A stretch of 64,000 nucleotides of DNA from the NCBI RefSeq assembly GCF_037023145.1, contig NZ_CP146092.1:310001-374000 (forward strand). Reading direction: 5' to 3'. How positions within the stretch are numbered: the first letter of the stretch is position 1; each line of letters begins with the position of its first letter. The DNA is from Ralstonia sp. RRA. GTDB taxonomy: Bacteria > Pseudomonadota > Gammaproteobacteria > Burkholderiales > Burkholderiaceae. This document shows, piece after piece, positions 46,305-57,353 of the stretch. The notes below the pieces were generated by a model, which saw nothing but the letters and a program-made list of their open reading frames with translations, was not told where the DNA came from and ran no database searches. Both the position numbers and the translations under genes were made by a program.

Positions 46305-48200
46305 TCAGCCCGTGCGGATCACGGCAGGGTCGCCATCGCAATACAGCGTGTCGACCTGCGCTGCGCGGTGGGCGAGCACAGCGCGCTGGTTGAGCGTGCC
46401 CTTGTCGGTGATCTCGCCGCGGTCCAGCGACGGCGGCGCATCGAGCAGCAGCAGCCGCGCCACGCGCGTGGCGCTGCCGGTGGCTGTGGCGTTCAGCTCG
46501 TGCAGCAGGGCGGCAAATGCCGAGCGCACGGCCGGCGCACCCAGCACATCCGCCACGCTGGCCGTGGGCGGCAAGCCCGACAGGCGCCGGCATGGCTCGA
46601 TGTGTGGAAACACCAGCAGCCCGATGTCGTCACGGTTCATGCCGGCAATCACGACGTCTTGCACATACGGCGCACCTGTCGCGATCACGCGGGCGCGCAA
46701 CGGCCCGACGCTCACGAACGTGCCGGAGCTGAGCTTGAAGTCTTCAGCGATGCGGCCATCGAAGACGAGGCCTTTCTCCGGGCACGCCGGGTCGTAGAAG
46801 CGCAGCGCATCACCGCTGCAGTAGTAGCCCTCTTCGTCGAAGACCGGGGCAGCCGGTTCCTCGGCCAGCCGCCAGTAACCGCGCATGACGTGCGGCCCGC
46901 GAAAGCGCGCTTCCAGCTTGTCACCCACGGGTACGAGCTTGAGTTCGCAGCCCGGTGCCGGCGTGCCGACATAGCCCGCGCGCATGATCGGCGCGGTGGT
47001 GAACAGGCAACACGGCGAGGTCTCGGTCATGCCCAGGCCGGCCATGATGCGGATGCGTTCACCGCAGTGCTGTCCGGTCACGCGTTCCAGCCGGTCCCAC
47101 GCTTCCTGCGACAAACCCGCGCCGCCGAAGAAGTAGAGCTTCACGCGCGAGAAGAATGTCTCGCGCAGCGCTGGGTCCCGTTCCAGCGCGAGCGCGAGTT
47201 CTTCCCACCCCTTGGGCACGTTGAAGTACGCCGTGGGCGCAATCTCGTGCAGGTTGCGCAGGGTCTCGTTGAACTTGCCGGGCACGGGCCGGCCGTCATC
47301 GATGTACAGCGTGCCGCCGTTGTAGAGCACGATGCCCACGTTATGGCTGCCGCCAAAGGTGTGGTTCCAGGGCAGCCAGTCCACCAGCACCGGCGGTTCC
47401 TTGGCGAATTCGGGAATGGTCTGGCGCAGCATCTGCTGGTTGCTGCACAGCATGCGGTGCGTGGTCGGCACGGCCTTGGGCGCACGCGTCGAGCCGGAGG
47501 TGAACAGCACTTTCACCAACGTGTCGGGGCCGGTTGCAGCCTGCGCGGCGTCGGCGGTGGTCACCAGCGTTTGCAGCAACGTGTCGAAGGCAGTGGCGGC
47601 GCGGTCAGGCAGTGTGCCGTCGCGCGTGATGACTTCAATGCCCTCGGGTACCACGGCATCGATCGCCTTGGCAAATGCGCTGCCGTCTGCCGCGTATACC
47701 AGCCCTGGCGTGAGCACGTCGAACACGTGCCGCAGCTTGCCGAAATCCGTCGACACCAGCGCATACGGCGGCGACACCGGCGCATATGGCACACCCGCCC
47801 ACATGGCGCCGAGCGCCAGTTGCAGGTGTTCAAGATCGTTGCCCGACAGAATCGCCAGCGGGCGCTCCGCCGACACGCCACGATCCAGCAGCGCCTGACC
47901 GATGGCGCGGGCGCGCTCCAGCATCTCGCGGTAGGTCAGCTTGATCCATCCGCCGTCCGGCCCGCGACGTGCGGCCAGCACGCGATCCGGGTGACGCTGG
48001 GCGCCGGCCACCAGGCAGTCGGTCATGCGCTGCGGATGGTCGGCCAACGCTTCGGTATTGCGCACATGCCAGACAGTGCCGTCCGTCTCGCAGCGCGCAG
48101 GCGCATCGCTCACGGCAACCTGCCTGTATGGGTGAGGAGGCACACCCGCCGGGGGCGGCGTGGGGTGCCCGGTTTGAACCTGCATCTCGACGTGGTTCAC
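46305..48200 (-). CDS. fcs: Feruloyl-CoA synthase
   Basis: Activates ferulate (and probably p-coumarate or caffeate) to its CoA thioester with ATP in the cytosol. The 631-residue ANL-superfamily enzyme has the AMP-binding motif VLFTSGSTRAPKAVPTTH near residue 237 and the adenylate motif GLGMTETSP near 395. In the first motif an Arg occupies a position usually Gly (SGSTG.PK). The C-terminal lid contains LSSGTFVSVGPLRA, typical of feruloyl-CoA synthases. The product goes to the hydratase/lyase encoded two genes upstream. CAGGAGACAAGACG precedes the start. Confidence 0.93.
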   Translation of the reverse strand: MNHVEMQVQTGHPTPPPAGVPPHPYRQVAVSDAPARCETDGTVWHVRNTEALADHPQRMTDCLVAGAQRHPDRVLAARRGPDGGWIKLTYREMLERARAIGQALLDRGVSAERPLAILSGNDLEHLQLALGAMWAGVPYAPVSPPYALVSTDFGKLRHVFDVLTPGLVYAADGSAFAKAIDAVVPEGIEVITRDGTLPDRAATAFDTLLQTLVTTADAAQAATGPDTLVKVLFTSGSTRAPKAVPTTHRMLCSNQQMLRQTIPEFAKEPPVLVDWLPWNHTFGGSHNVGIVLYNGGTLYIDDGRPVPGKFNETLRNLHEIAPTAYFNVPKGWEELALALERDPALRETFFSRVKLYFFGGAGLSQEAWDRLERVTGQHCGERIRIMAGLGMTETSPCCLFTTAPIMRAGYVGTPAPGCELKLVPVGDKLEARFRGPHVMRGYWRLAEEPAAPVFDEEGYYCSGDALRFYDPACPEKGLVFDGRIAEDFKLSSGTFVSVGPLRARVIATGAPYVQDVVIAGMNRDDIGLLVFPHIEPCRRLSGLPPTASVADVLGAPAVRSAFAALLHELNATATGSATRVARLLLLDAPPSLDRGEITDKGTLNQRAVLAHRAAQVDTLYCDGDPAVIRTG

Positions 48201-48266
48201 GTCTTGTCTCCTGAATGCGCCGCCCGTTTTATCGTTGTGATGGGCGGCTGCGGCACTTCAGATCGG

Positions 48267-49718
<1,452 letters not shown>

Positions 49719-49751
49719 GGATTCGTCTCCCGGGGCGTTGGCGTGAGCGGG

Positions 49752-50585
49752 TCAGGCGCGCTTGTACGCTTGCAGGCCCGGCTTGATCGACTTGTCATCC
49801 AGGAACTGCTTGAGCCCTTGCTCGCGACCGCCTTCGGGATCGCGCAGCGTGGCTTGGTCGAGCTTGGCGTACAGGTAATCCTCGTTCTGCTCCCACGTCA
49901 GCTCGCGGCTGCGCTTGAAGCCGTGCTTGGCGGCACGCAGCACCACCGGGTTCTTCTCCAGCAGCTTCTCGGCCAGCGCCACGACGCGGGCACGCAGGTG
50001 GGCGCGCGGCACGCTTTCGTTGACAAGGCCCATGGCGGCGGCTTGCTGGCCGGTGAAGGTCTCGCCGGTCATGATGTAGTACAGCGCCTGGCGGTGGCCC
50101 ACCGTATCGGCCATCGCCTTGCTGACGAGGTTGCCCGGCGGAATACCCCAGTTGATTTCCGACAGGCCGAAGACGGCTTCATCGGCGGCAATCGCCAGGT
50201 CGCACGCCACCAGCGGCGAGAACCCACCGCCGAAGCACCAGCCGTTGACCATCGCGATGGTCGGCTTAGCGTACATGCGCAGCAGCTTCCATTGCCACTG
50301 GCAGGCGTCGCGGCGGATCTTCTCCTGCAGGATCTCGGGGCCGGCATCGACTTCGCGGAAGTATTCCTTCAGGTCCATGCCGGCTGTCCATGCATCGCCG
50401 GCGCCGGTCAGCACCAGCACTTTGGCATCGGCATCCAGCTCCAGTGCTTCGAGCACCTGGATCATGTCCGAGTTGAGCGTCGGGCTCATGGCGTTGCGCT
50501 TTTCGGGGCGGTTGAACGTCACCCACGCGATGCCCTGGTCGACCTTCACGTCCACGGTTTTCCAGCGCCTTTGGTAATCAGCCAT
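49752..50585 (-). CDS. ech: Feruloyl-CoA hydratase/lyase
   Basis: Hydrates feruloyl-CoA and cleaves the product to vanillin and acetyl-CoA. The 277-residue crotonase-fold protein has the oxyanion-hole segments AGDAWTAGMDLKEYFRE and NGWCFGGGFSPLVACDLA. The catalytic Glu is in GLSEINWGIPPGN, and the Tyr needed for lyase activity is in EQNEDYLYAK. These residues mark hydroxycinnamoyl-CoA hydratase/lyases rather than plain enoyl-CoA hydratases. AGGAG six bases before the ATG at 50585 decides the start. It is the first gene of the ferulate unit, next to the operator-like palindrome. Confidence 0.95.
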   Translation of the reverse strand: MADYQRRWKTVDVKVDQGIAWVTFNRPEKRNAMSPTLNSDMIQVLEALELDADAKVLVLTGAGDAWTAGMDLKEYFREVDAGPEILQEKIRRDACQWQWKLLRMYAKPTIAMVNGWCFGGGFSPLVACDLAIAADEAVFGLSEINWGIPPGNLVSKAMADTVGHRQALYYIMTGETFTGQQAAAMGLVNESVPRAHLRARVVALAEKLLEKNPVVLRAAKHGFKRSRELTWEQNEDYLYAKLDQATLRDPEGGREQGLKQFLDDKSIKPGLQAYKRA

Positions 50586-50664
50586 TTCCATCTCCTTGAT
50601 CTGTCGGCTTGCTTGAGACACACACCATCTGGGTTGCGGTGCGTGTCAGCTTGGTGCCCATTTA

Positions 50665-50683
50665 ATATCAGGTAGCCTGATAT
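50665..50683. promoter_or_regulatory. 19-bp perfect palindrome, probable MarR operator
   Basis: ATATCAGGTAGCCTGATAT has eight-base half-sites around a three-base centre. It lies 80 bases upstream of ech and about 50 to 90 bases upstream of the MarR start. Length, symmetry and position fit the operator of a MarR repressor of hydroxycinnamate genes, probably released by the CoA thioester. Confidence 0.75.
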
Positions 50684-50735
50684 AACAAGGAGATTATCAT
50701 TGCCGTAAACCCTGATCCGAACGACACGTAGCAGA

Positions 50736-51257
50736 ATGCGCACATCGGCAAGCGCACACCTCTCACCCACATCCATGGCGGCTACAAAAACCACCCGCAC
50801 CGCACCTCGATCCAACACGCCGGGCGCGGAGTCTGTTCCGGCAACATCCGCTCGATTGCCCTACCTGATCGGCCGCACCGACCGCATCGTCAAGCGCCGC
50901 CTGGGCGAGGCGCTGGCGCCGCATGGGCTGACGGTGCCGCAGTTCACCGCGCTGTCGGTGCTGCATGCGCGCGGCAGCCTGTCGAACGCGCAACTGGCGG
51001 AACGCTCGTTCATGTCGCCGCAGTCGGCCAATGAAGTGGTGAAAACAATGGAAGCGCGTGGCTGGGTCACCCGCACGCCCGACCCCACGCACGGCCGCAT
51101 CGTCATGCTGGGCCTGACTGACGAAGCGCTGGCGCTGCTCGCGCTGTGCGACGAGGCCGTCAGCCGGCTGGAGAAGGAAATGCTGCAGGGGATCGACGAC
51201 GCCCACGCGGAGTTGCTGCACGATCTGCTGCTGCAATGCGGGCGTAACCTGCGCTGA
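50736..51257 (+). CDS. MarR-family regulator of ferulate genes
   Basis: A winged-helix repressor of 173 residues (160 if the ATG at 50775 is used; neither has a strong Shine-Dalgarno). The DNA-binding part is at about 75-130 (LSNAQLAERSFMSPQSANEVVKTMEARGWV, with a TPDPTHGR wing). Divergent placement beside ech and a shared perfect palindrome indicate that it represses the ferulate operon and itself. In related systems hydroxycinnamoyl-CoA is the inducer. The RND pump genes start 165 bases downstream on the same strand. Confidence 0.9.
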   Translation: MRTSASAHLSPTSMAATKTTRTAPRSNTPGAESVPATSARLPYLIGRTDRIVKRRLGEALAPHGLTVPQFTALSVLHARGSLSNAQLAERSFMSPQSANEVVKTMEARGWVTRTPDPTHGRIVMLGLTDEALALLALCDEAVSRLEKEMLQGIDDAHAELLHDLLLQCGRNLR

Positions 51258-51422
51258 GCATGGTCCTTCAGTTGCCGCGGCAACCGCCGTTATGCAATGT
51301 AATAAAGACAGATCAAAGGAACATGCAGAGCGACTGACCCCGGCGATAGAATGGTGAGTCACCGCCGTTCGAGCGGATTGCGCCCCGATCAACGCTTCGC
51401 ACCGCAGTTCTGAAACGCCTCC

Positions 51423-54400
51423 ATGTGGATTGTCCAACTCGCGCTGCGAAGGCCGCTGACGTTCATCGTCCTCGCCTTGCTGATTCTGCTGGCGACGCCG
51501 TTTACGCTCATGCGTACGCCAACGGACATCTTTCCGGAAATCGACATTCCGGTCGCCAGCATCATCTGGAACTACAACGGCCTGCCCGCCAAGGAGATGG
51601 CCGACCGCATCGTCTCCGTGACGGAGCGCAGCCTCACCACCACCGTCAACGACATCGAACACATCGAGTCGCAATCACTCGGCGGTGTGTCGATCATCAA
51701 GGTGTTCTTCCAGCCCAACGCCAATATCCAGACCGCGCTGGCGCAGATCGTGGCGAGCACGCAGGCGCAGGTGCGGCAGTTGCCGCCGGGCACCACGCCG
51801 CCGCTGGTGATCAAGTATTCGGCGTCGAGCATTCCGATCCTGCAACTGGGGCTGTCGAGTAACACACTCTCGGAGCAGGAACTCAACGATGCGGCAGTGA
51901 ACTTCCTGCGTCCGCGCCTGATTACCGTGCCGGGCATCGCGGTGCCGTTTCCGTACGGCGGCAAGAGCCGGCAGATCACGGTGGACCTCGACACGCAGAA
52001 GCTGCTGGCGCAGGGCCTGACGCCCGTGGACATCGTCAATGCGGTGGGCGCGCAGAACCTGATCCTGCCCGCCGGCACGCAGAAGATCGACGCCACCGAA
52101 TACGGCGTCACGCTCAACGGCACGCCGGGCAGCATCGCCGCACTCAATGCCATTCCGGTCAAGACCAGCAACGGCGCCACGCTGTACCTGGGCGACGTGG
52201 CCAACGTGCGCGACGGCTTCTCGCCGCAGACCAACGTGGTACGCCAGGACGGTCAGCGCGGCGTGCTCCTGTCCGTCCTAAAGAACGGCGGCGCGTCCAC
52301 TCTGGATATCGTCAACAACATCTACAAGCTGCTGCCGACCGCCGCCGCCGCGCTACCGCAAGACCTGAAGATCACGCCGCTGTTCGACCAGTCGCTGTTC
52401 GTGAAGGCAGCAATTGAGGGCGTGATCCGCGAGGCGCTGATTGCCGCGTGCCTGACGGCGGCCATGATCCTGCTGTTCCTGGGCAACTGGCGCAGCACGG
52501 TCATCATCGCGATATCGATTCCCTTGTCGATCCTGACATCGATCATCGTTCTGCACCTGATTGGCGAGACCATCAACCTGATGACGCTCGGCGGCCTGGC
52601 CTTGGCGGTGGGGATTTTGGTGGACGACGCCACCGTCACCATCGAGAACATCGAGCGTCACCTGCACGAGGGCAAGGACCCGATTACCGCCATCCTGGAC
52701 GGTGCAGCCGAGATTGCGGTGCCGGCCTTCGTGTCCACGATCTGTATCTGTATCGTGTTCGTGCCGATGTTCTTCCTCACGGGCGTGGCGCGCTACCTGT
52801 TCGTGCCGATGGCCGAAGCGGTGATCTTCGCCATGCTGGCCTCGTACGTGCTCTCCCGCACGCTGGTGCCGACGCTGGTGATGATGCTGATGACGGGGCA
52901 CACACAAGACGCCAAGAAGCCCAGCGCATTCAGCCGCATCTACGAGGGCTTCAACCGTCAGTTCGAGCACATGCGCGGCAACTACGCCGCCATCCTCGGC
53001 GGGCTGCTGGAGCGCCGCCGCGTGTTTGCGCTGTCGTTCCTGGCCTTTTGCGTGGCGTCGTGCGCGCTGTATCTGGTGCTGGGGCGTGACTTCTTCCCCG
53101 ATGTGGATGCGGGGCAGATCCGCCTGCACATGCGTGCACCGTCCGGCCTGCGCATTGAAGAGACCGCGCGCCTGGCGGACGAGGTGGAATCGGCCATCCG
53201 CGAGATCATTCCCAAGAATGAACTGTCGACCATTCTCGACAACCTGGGCGTGCCGAACTCGGGCATCAACCTGTCATACAGCAACGCCGGCACGATCGGC
53301 ACGCTGGACGGCGAAATCCTCATCGCCCTGCACGAAGGCGAGCGCAAACCCAGCGCCACCTACATAAGCCGCCTGCGCGAAGAACTGCCCAAGCGCTTCC
53401 CGGGCGTGGAGTTTGCGTTCCAGCCGGCGGACATCGTCAGCCAGATCCTGAACTTCGGTTTGCCCTCGGCGATTGACGTGCAGTTCTCGGGCGCAGATGT
53501 GGCCACCAACCAGCAACTCGCGGGCATCCTGGCCAACCGTATCAAGCAGATTCCGGGCGCGGTGGATACGCACGTGCACCAGCGCTTCGACCAGCCAACG
53601 CTTGCTCTGAACATGGACCGCACGCGCATCCAGCAAGTCGGCTTGGAAGGACGCGACGTGGCGCAAAACCTGCTCGTATCGCTCAGCTCCAGCTTCCAGA
53701 CGTCGCCCACGTTCTGGCTGAACCCGATCAACGGTGTGGTCTATCAAGTGGCCGTGACGAGCCCGCAATACCGCGTGGATTCGCTCGATGCACTGCTGCG
53801 TACGCCGGTGGCCGGCTCGCGTGGCGGGGCTGCGCAGGCGGGCGGCCCGCAATTGCTCGGCAACCTCGTGCAGGTGAGCCCGGGCGTGCAGCCGCAGGTG
53901 GTCTCGCACTACGACATCACGCCGGTGGTGGACGTGTACGCCTCCGTGCAGGGGCGCGACCTGGGCGCCGTCGCCAAGGAAGTCCAGAAAGCCGTTGACG
54001 ACATCCGCCCCAAGCTGCCGCGCGGCGCGCAGGTGACCATTCGCGGCCAGGTACGGACGATGGAATCGTCGTTCGTAGGCCTGGGCGTCGGCCTCGTGAT
54101 GGCCATCGTGCTGGTCTACCTGCTGATCGTGGTGAATTTCCAGTCGTGGATCGACCCGCTCATCATCGTGACGGCGCTGCCGGCGGCGCTGGCCGGTATT
54201 GCGTGGATGCTGTTCGTGACGGGTACGACGCTGTCGGTGCCATCGCTCACGGGTGCAATCATGACGATGGGGGTAGCAACGGCCAACTCCATCTTGCTGA
54301 TCTCGTTTGCACGCGAGCGGCTGGCGGAAGGCATTGCACCGGTGCAGGCCGCGCTGGAAGCCGGTGCCACCCGCCTGCGCCCGGTGCTGATGACGGCGTT

Positions 54401-54617
54401 GGCAATGATGATCGGCATGGTGCCGATGGCATTGGGCCTGGGCGAAGGCGCGGAGCAGAACGCGCCGCTGGGCCGCGCGGTGATCGGCGGTCTGCTGTTT
54501 GCGACCGTATCAACACTCTTCTTTGTTCCGGTGGTGTTTGCCAGCGTGCACAACAGATTGCAGCGGCGCGCCGCACGGCGTAGTCACGATTTGCGGGGAA
54601 GCGAAGGACATGTCTGA
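51423..54617 (+). CDS. RND efflux pump, inner-membrane permease
   Basis: A 1064-residue proton-driven exporter subunit. It begins MWIVQLALRRPLTFIVLALL (helix 1), has two large periplasmic loops and the proton-relay aspartates in helix 4 (GILVDDATVTIENI). Helices 7-12 follow after about residue 530. It belongs to the HAE1/MdtBC-like group that exports organic compounds rather than metals. The gene order permease-adaptor-outer-membrane protein is less common than adaptor first. Its 3' end overlaps the adaptor gene by eight bases. Substrates are not predictable, but proximity to the ferulate regulator suggests aromatic acids. Confidence 0.94.
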   Translation: MWIVQLALRRPLTFIVLALLILLATPFTLMRTPTDIFPEIDIPVASIIWNYNGLPAKEMADRIVSVTERSLTTTVNDIEHIESQSLGGVSIIKVFFQPNANIQTALAQIVASTQAQVRQLPPGTTPPLVIKYSASSIPILQLGLSSNTLSEQELNDAAVNFLRPRLITVPGIAVPFPYGGKSRQITVDLDTQKLLAQGLTPVDIVNAVGAQNLILPAGTQKIDATEYGVTLNGTPGSIAALNAIPVKTSNGATLYLGDVANVRDGFSPQTNVVRQDGQRGVLLSVLKNGGASTLDIVNNIYKLLPTAAAALPQDLKITPLFDQSLFVKAAIEGVIREALIAACLTAAMILLFLGNWRSTVIIAISIPLSILTSIIVLHLIGETINLMTLGGLALAVGILVDDATVTIENIERHLHEGKDPITAILDGAAEIAVPAFVSTICICIVFVPMFFLTGVARYLFVPMAEAVIFAMLASYVLSRTLVPTLVMMLMTGHTQDAKKPSAFSRIYEGFNRQFEHMRGNYAAILGGLLERRRVFALSFLAFCVASCALYLVLGRDFFPDVDAGQIRLHMRAPSGLRIEETARLADEVESAIREIIPKNELSTILDNLGVPNSGINLSYSNAGTIGTLDGEILIALHEGERKPSATYISRLREELPKRFPGVEFAFQPADIVSQILNFGLPSAIDVQFSGADVATNQQLAGILANRIKQIPGAVDTHVHQRFDQPTLALNMDRTRIQQVGLEGRDVAQNLLVSLSSSFQTSPTFWLNPINGVVYQVAVTSPQYRVDSLDALLRTPVAGSRGGAAQAGGPQLLGNLVQVSPGVQPQVVSHYDITPVVDVYASVQGRDLGAVAKEVQKAVDDIRPKLPRGAQVTIRGQVRTMESSFVGLGVGLVMAIVLVYLLIVVNFQSWIDPLIIVTALPAALAGIAWMLFVTGTTLSVPSLTGAIMTMGVATANSILLISFARERLAEGIAPVQAALEAGATRLRPVLMTALAMMIGMVPMALGLGEGAEQNAPLGRAVIGGLLFATVSTLFFVPVVFASVHNRLQRRAARRSHDLRGSEGHV

Positions 54618-55902
54618 GCAAACATCCGGAGCCCATGCGGGGCCTCATCCGGGACACCAAGCGGTGCACCCACCGCATCACGTGGTCACCGTTGACCCGA
54701 TCGAGCAGGTGGACCGCGGCCGCGCCATGCGACGCGCACGCTGGGTCGTGATTGTCGTGGCAGTGCTGCTGGCACTGGGCGCTGCGCGCACGCTGGTCAG
54801 CCGCTACTACAACGCCCACGCGCTGGAGCGGCAGGTGAGCGCGCAAACCAGCCGCTACGTCAACACCACCGCACCGAAACCCGCCAACACCAGCCGCGAC
54901 CTGACACTGCCCGGCACGTTGCAGGGCTTTGTGGAGTCGCCCATCTATGCGCGCACCAACGGCTATGTGCTGCGCTGGTTCAAAGACATCGGCGCGCATG
55001 TCGACAAGGGCGAAGCGCTGGCCCTGCTCGACACGCCGGAAGTGGACCAGGAACTGAACCAGGCCCAGGCTGCGCGCAACCAGGCAGCCGCGCGTCTGGC
55101 ACTTGCGCAGACGTCTCTCACGCGCTGGCAGAACCTGCGCCAGAAAGACGCCGTCTCGCAACAGGAACTGGACGAGCGCACCAGCACCGCCAACCAGGCA
55201 CACGCCGACCTGGCTGCCGCCGATGCCAACGTGCGTCGCCTGCAGGAGCTGCAAGGCTTCCGCCGTGTGGTGGCACCGTTTGCAGGTGTTGTCACCAAGC
55301 GCAATGTCGACGTGGGCACGCTGGTCAACGCCGGCAACGCAGGTGCCAACCGCGAGCTGTTCACGCTGGCACAGACCGACCCGCTGCGCATTTACCTGTA
55401 CGTGCCGCAAGCCTATTCACAGCAGGTGAAGGTGGGGCAGGATGTGGCCGTCACGCTGGCCGAAATGCCGGGGCAGACCTTCCACGGCACCATCGCCCGT
55501 GCATCCGGCGCCATTGATACGGCCACGCGCACCATGCAGGTCGAGGTGCAATTGCCCAACAAGGATGGCCGTCTGTTGCCCGGCGCGTATGTGCAGGTGG
55601 CCGTCGCCGGCAAGGCAGGTGCAACCGGCGATGCGCCAAAGTCGTTCATCGTGCCGACCAACACGCTGCTGTTCCGCAAGGAAGGCCCACGCATTGCCGT
55701 GGCAGAGAACGGCCGCGTGGACCTGCGCGCCGTCAACATCGGCCGCGACTTCGGCCGCACGGTGGAGATCCTCTCCGGCCTGAAACCGGACGATGCGCTG
55801 ATCCTCAACCCGGCCGATTCCATCGAACAGGGTGAGGCAGTGACTATCGTAAAGCCGGCGCCAGCCTCCTCGCCTGCGGCTTCCGCGCCGCGCGCATCAT
55901 GA
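54610..55902 (+). CDS. RND efflux periplasmic adaptor (membrane fusion protein)
   Basis: A 430-residue adaptor that links the inner-membrane pump to the outer-membrane channel. The cytosolic N-terminus is His/Pro rich (HAGPHPGHQAVHPPHH) before a single membrane anchor (VVIVVAVLLALGAARTL). The lipoyl/hairpin domain follows (GYVLRWFKDIGAHVDKGEALALLDTPE, then a coiled coil rich in Gln/Ala), and then VVAPFAGVVTKRNVDVGTLV. The ATG at 54610 lies eight bases inside the permease gene, and the end overlaps the channel gene by four bases. All three genes are therefore coupled. Confidence 0.93.
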   Translation: MSEQTSGAHAGPHPGHQAVHPPHHVVTVDPIEQVDRGRAMRRARWVVIVVAVLLALGAARTLVSRYYNAHALERQVSAQTSRYVNTTAPKPANTSRDLTLPGTLQGFVESPIYARTNGYVLRWFKDIGAHVDKGEALALLDTPEVDQELNQAQAARNQAAARLALAQTSLTRWQNLRQKDAVSQQELDERTSTANQAHADLAAADANVRRLQELQGFRRVVAPFAGVVTKRNVDVGTLVNAGNAGANRELFTLAQTDPLRIYLYVPQAYSQQVKVGQDVAVTLAEMPGQTFHGTIARASGAIDTATRTMQVEVQLPNKDGRLLPGAYVQVAVAGKAGATGDAPKSFIVPTNTLLFRKEGPRIAVAENGRVDLRAVNIGRDFGRTVEILSGLKPDDALILNPADSIEQGEAVTIVKPAPASSPAASAPRAS

Positions 55903-57353
55903 CCGGGCTGCCCAAGTTCCATGTGACCGCATTGGCATCCGCGCTGACCGCCCTGCTGGCGGGCTGCTCGCTGGCGCCAACCTACGAGCGCCCGGCCATG
56001 GACGTGCCCGCGCACTGGCAAACCGAGGCCCCCTGGCGCGCCGCGCAACCCGCCGACGATGCCCCCAAGGGCCCATGGTGGCAGCGCTTCAATGATCCGC
56101 AGCTCGACAAGCTGATCGAGCAAGCGCTGCGCGAGAACCAGTCGCTCAAGGTGGCACTGACCAATCTGGAGCAAGCCCAGGCCCTCACGCGCGTGGCGCG
56201 CGCCAGCCTGCTACCAACGGTCACTGCCAGCAGCAACGACGCACGCACCCGCACGTCCGCCTTCCGGCCGCTCGCGTCGTACAGCAGCCCGACCATGTCG
56301 ACGGTGCAGGACGACTTCGTCCTGCGTGCTGACGTCAGCTACGAAGCCGATCTGTTCGGCCGCGTGCGCAACACCGTCAGCAACGCCAAGGCCAGCGAAC
56401 AACAGGCTGCGGCCAATCTGGAAAACTTTCGGCTGCTGCTGGCCGCGCAAGTGGCCACCACCTGGTACAACCTGCGCGAAGCCGATGCCGAAATCGCCGT
56501 CGTGCAGGAGGGCTTGGCCCTGCAGCGCAAGGCGCTCGATTTCGTCACCTCGCGACATCAGGACGGCGTGGCCTCTGGCCTGGACCTCGCGCAACAGCAA
56601 GCGCTGGTAGACAGCACCGCCACACAGGCTGAGCTGCTGACCAAGCAGCGTGCCCAGTATGAGCACGCGCTGGCCACATTGGTCGGCACGCCCGCCCCCG
56701 CCTTCCACGTCGACCCCACACCGCTGGCAGGAACACCGCCCACAATTCCGGTGGCGCTGCCGTCCGACGTGATTGAACGCCGCCCCGACGTGGCCGCCGC
56801 TGAACGCGGTGCCGCAGCCGCCAACGCACAGGTGGGCGTGGCGCGCGCAGCATTCTTCCCCAGCGTGATGCTGAGCGGTGGCGCCGGTTGGGAAAGCCGT
56901 GATATCGCGCTGCTGTTCAGTGCACCCACGTTGCTGTGGTCGTTCGGCACGCAGATCGCGCAGACGGCGTTTGACGCCGGCCGCACAAGCGCGCGCGTGG
57001 ACTTTGCGAATGCCGCGTACCAAGGCTCGATCGCCAACTATCGGCAGACGGTGCTGGGCGCGCTGCAGGAAGTGGAAGATGGATTGGCCGGGCTGCAATC
57101 GCTCGACCGCGCTGCGACGCAAGCGCGCGCGGCCGTCGCCAGCGCCCGCAAGGTCTACGACATTGCCAGCGTGCGCTATGAAGGCGGGCTGGCGACGTCG
57201 CTGGACGTGATCACCGCGCAGCAGTCGCTGCTGAACAACCAGCGCACGGCGGTGCAGATATTGGGGCAGCAACTGACGACCAGCGTGTTCCTCGTCAAGG
57301 CCGTGGGCGGGGATTGGAACCACCCCACCACGCCGCCAACTGCCGAGCGCTAA
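55899..57353 (+). CDS. RND outer-membrane channel (OprM/NodT family)
   Basis: A 484-residue TolC-like lipoprotein. The signal ends in LLAGC, the lipid attachment site, and the mature N-terminus (SLAPTYERPAMDVPAHW) is typical of NodT proteins. Two OEP repeats are seen, for example WWQRFNDPQLDKLIEQALREN and LPSDVIERRPDVAAAERGAAAANAQVGVARAAFFP. It overlaps the adaptor gene by four bases and completes the tripartite pump. Its 3' end overlaps the convergent membrane protein gene by four bases. Confidence 0.94.
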   Translation: MTGLPKFHVTALASALTALLAGCSLAPTYERPAMDVPAHWQTEAPWRAAQPADDAPKGPWWQRFNDPQLDKLIEQALRENQSLKVALTNLEQAQALTRVARASLLPTVTASSNDARTRTSAFRPLASYSSPTMSTVQDDFVLRADVSYEADLFGRVRNTVSNAKASEQQAAANLENFRLLLAAQVATTWYNLREADAEIAVVQEGLALQRKALDFVTSRHQDGVASGLDLAQQQALVDSTATQAELLTKQRAQYEHALATLVGTPAPAFHVDPTPLAGTPPTIPVALPSDVIERRPDVAAAERGAAAANAQVGVARAAFFPSVMLSGGAGWESRDIALLFSAPTLLWSFGTQIAQTAFDAGRTSARVDFANAAYQGSIANYRQTVLGALQEVEDGLAGLQSLDRAATQARAAVASARKVYDIASVRYEGGLATSLDVITAQQSLLNNQRTAVQILGQQLTTSVFLVKAVGGDWNHPTTPPTAER

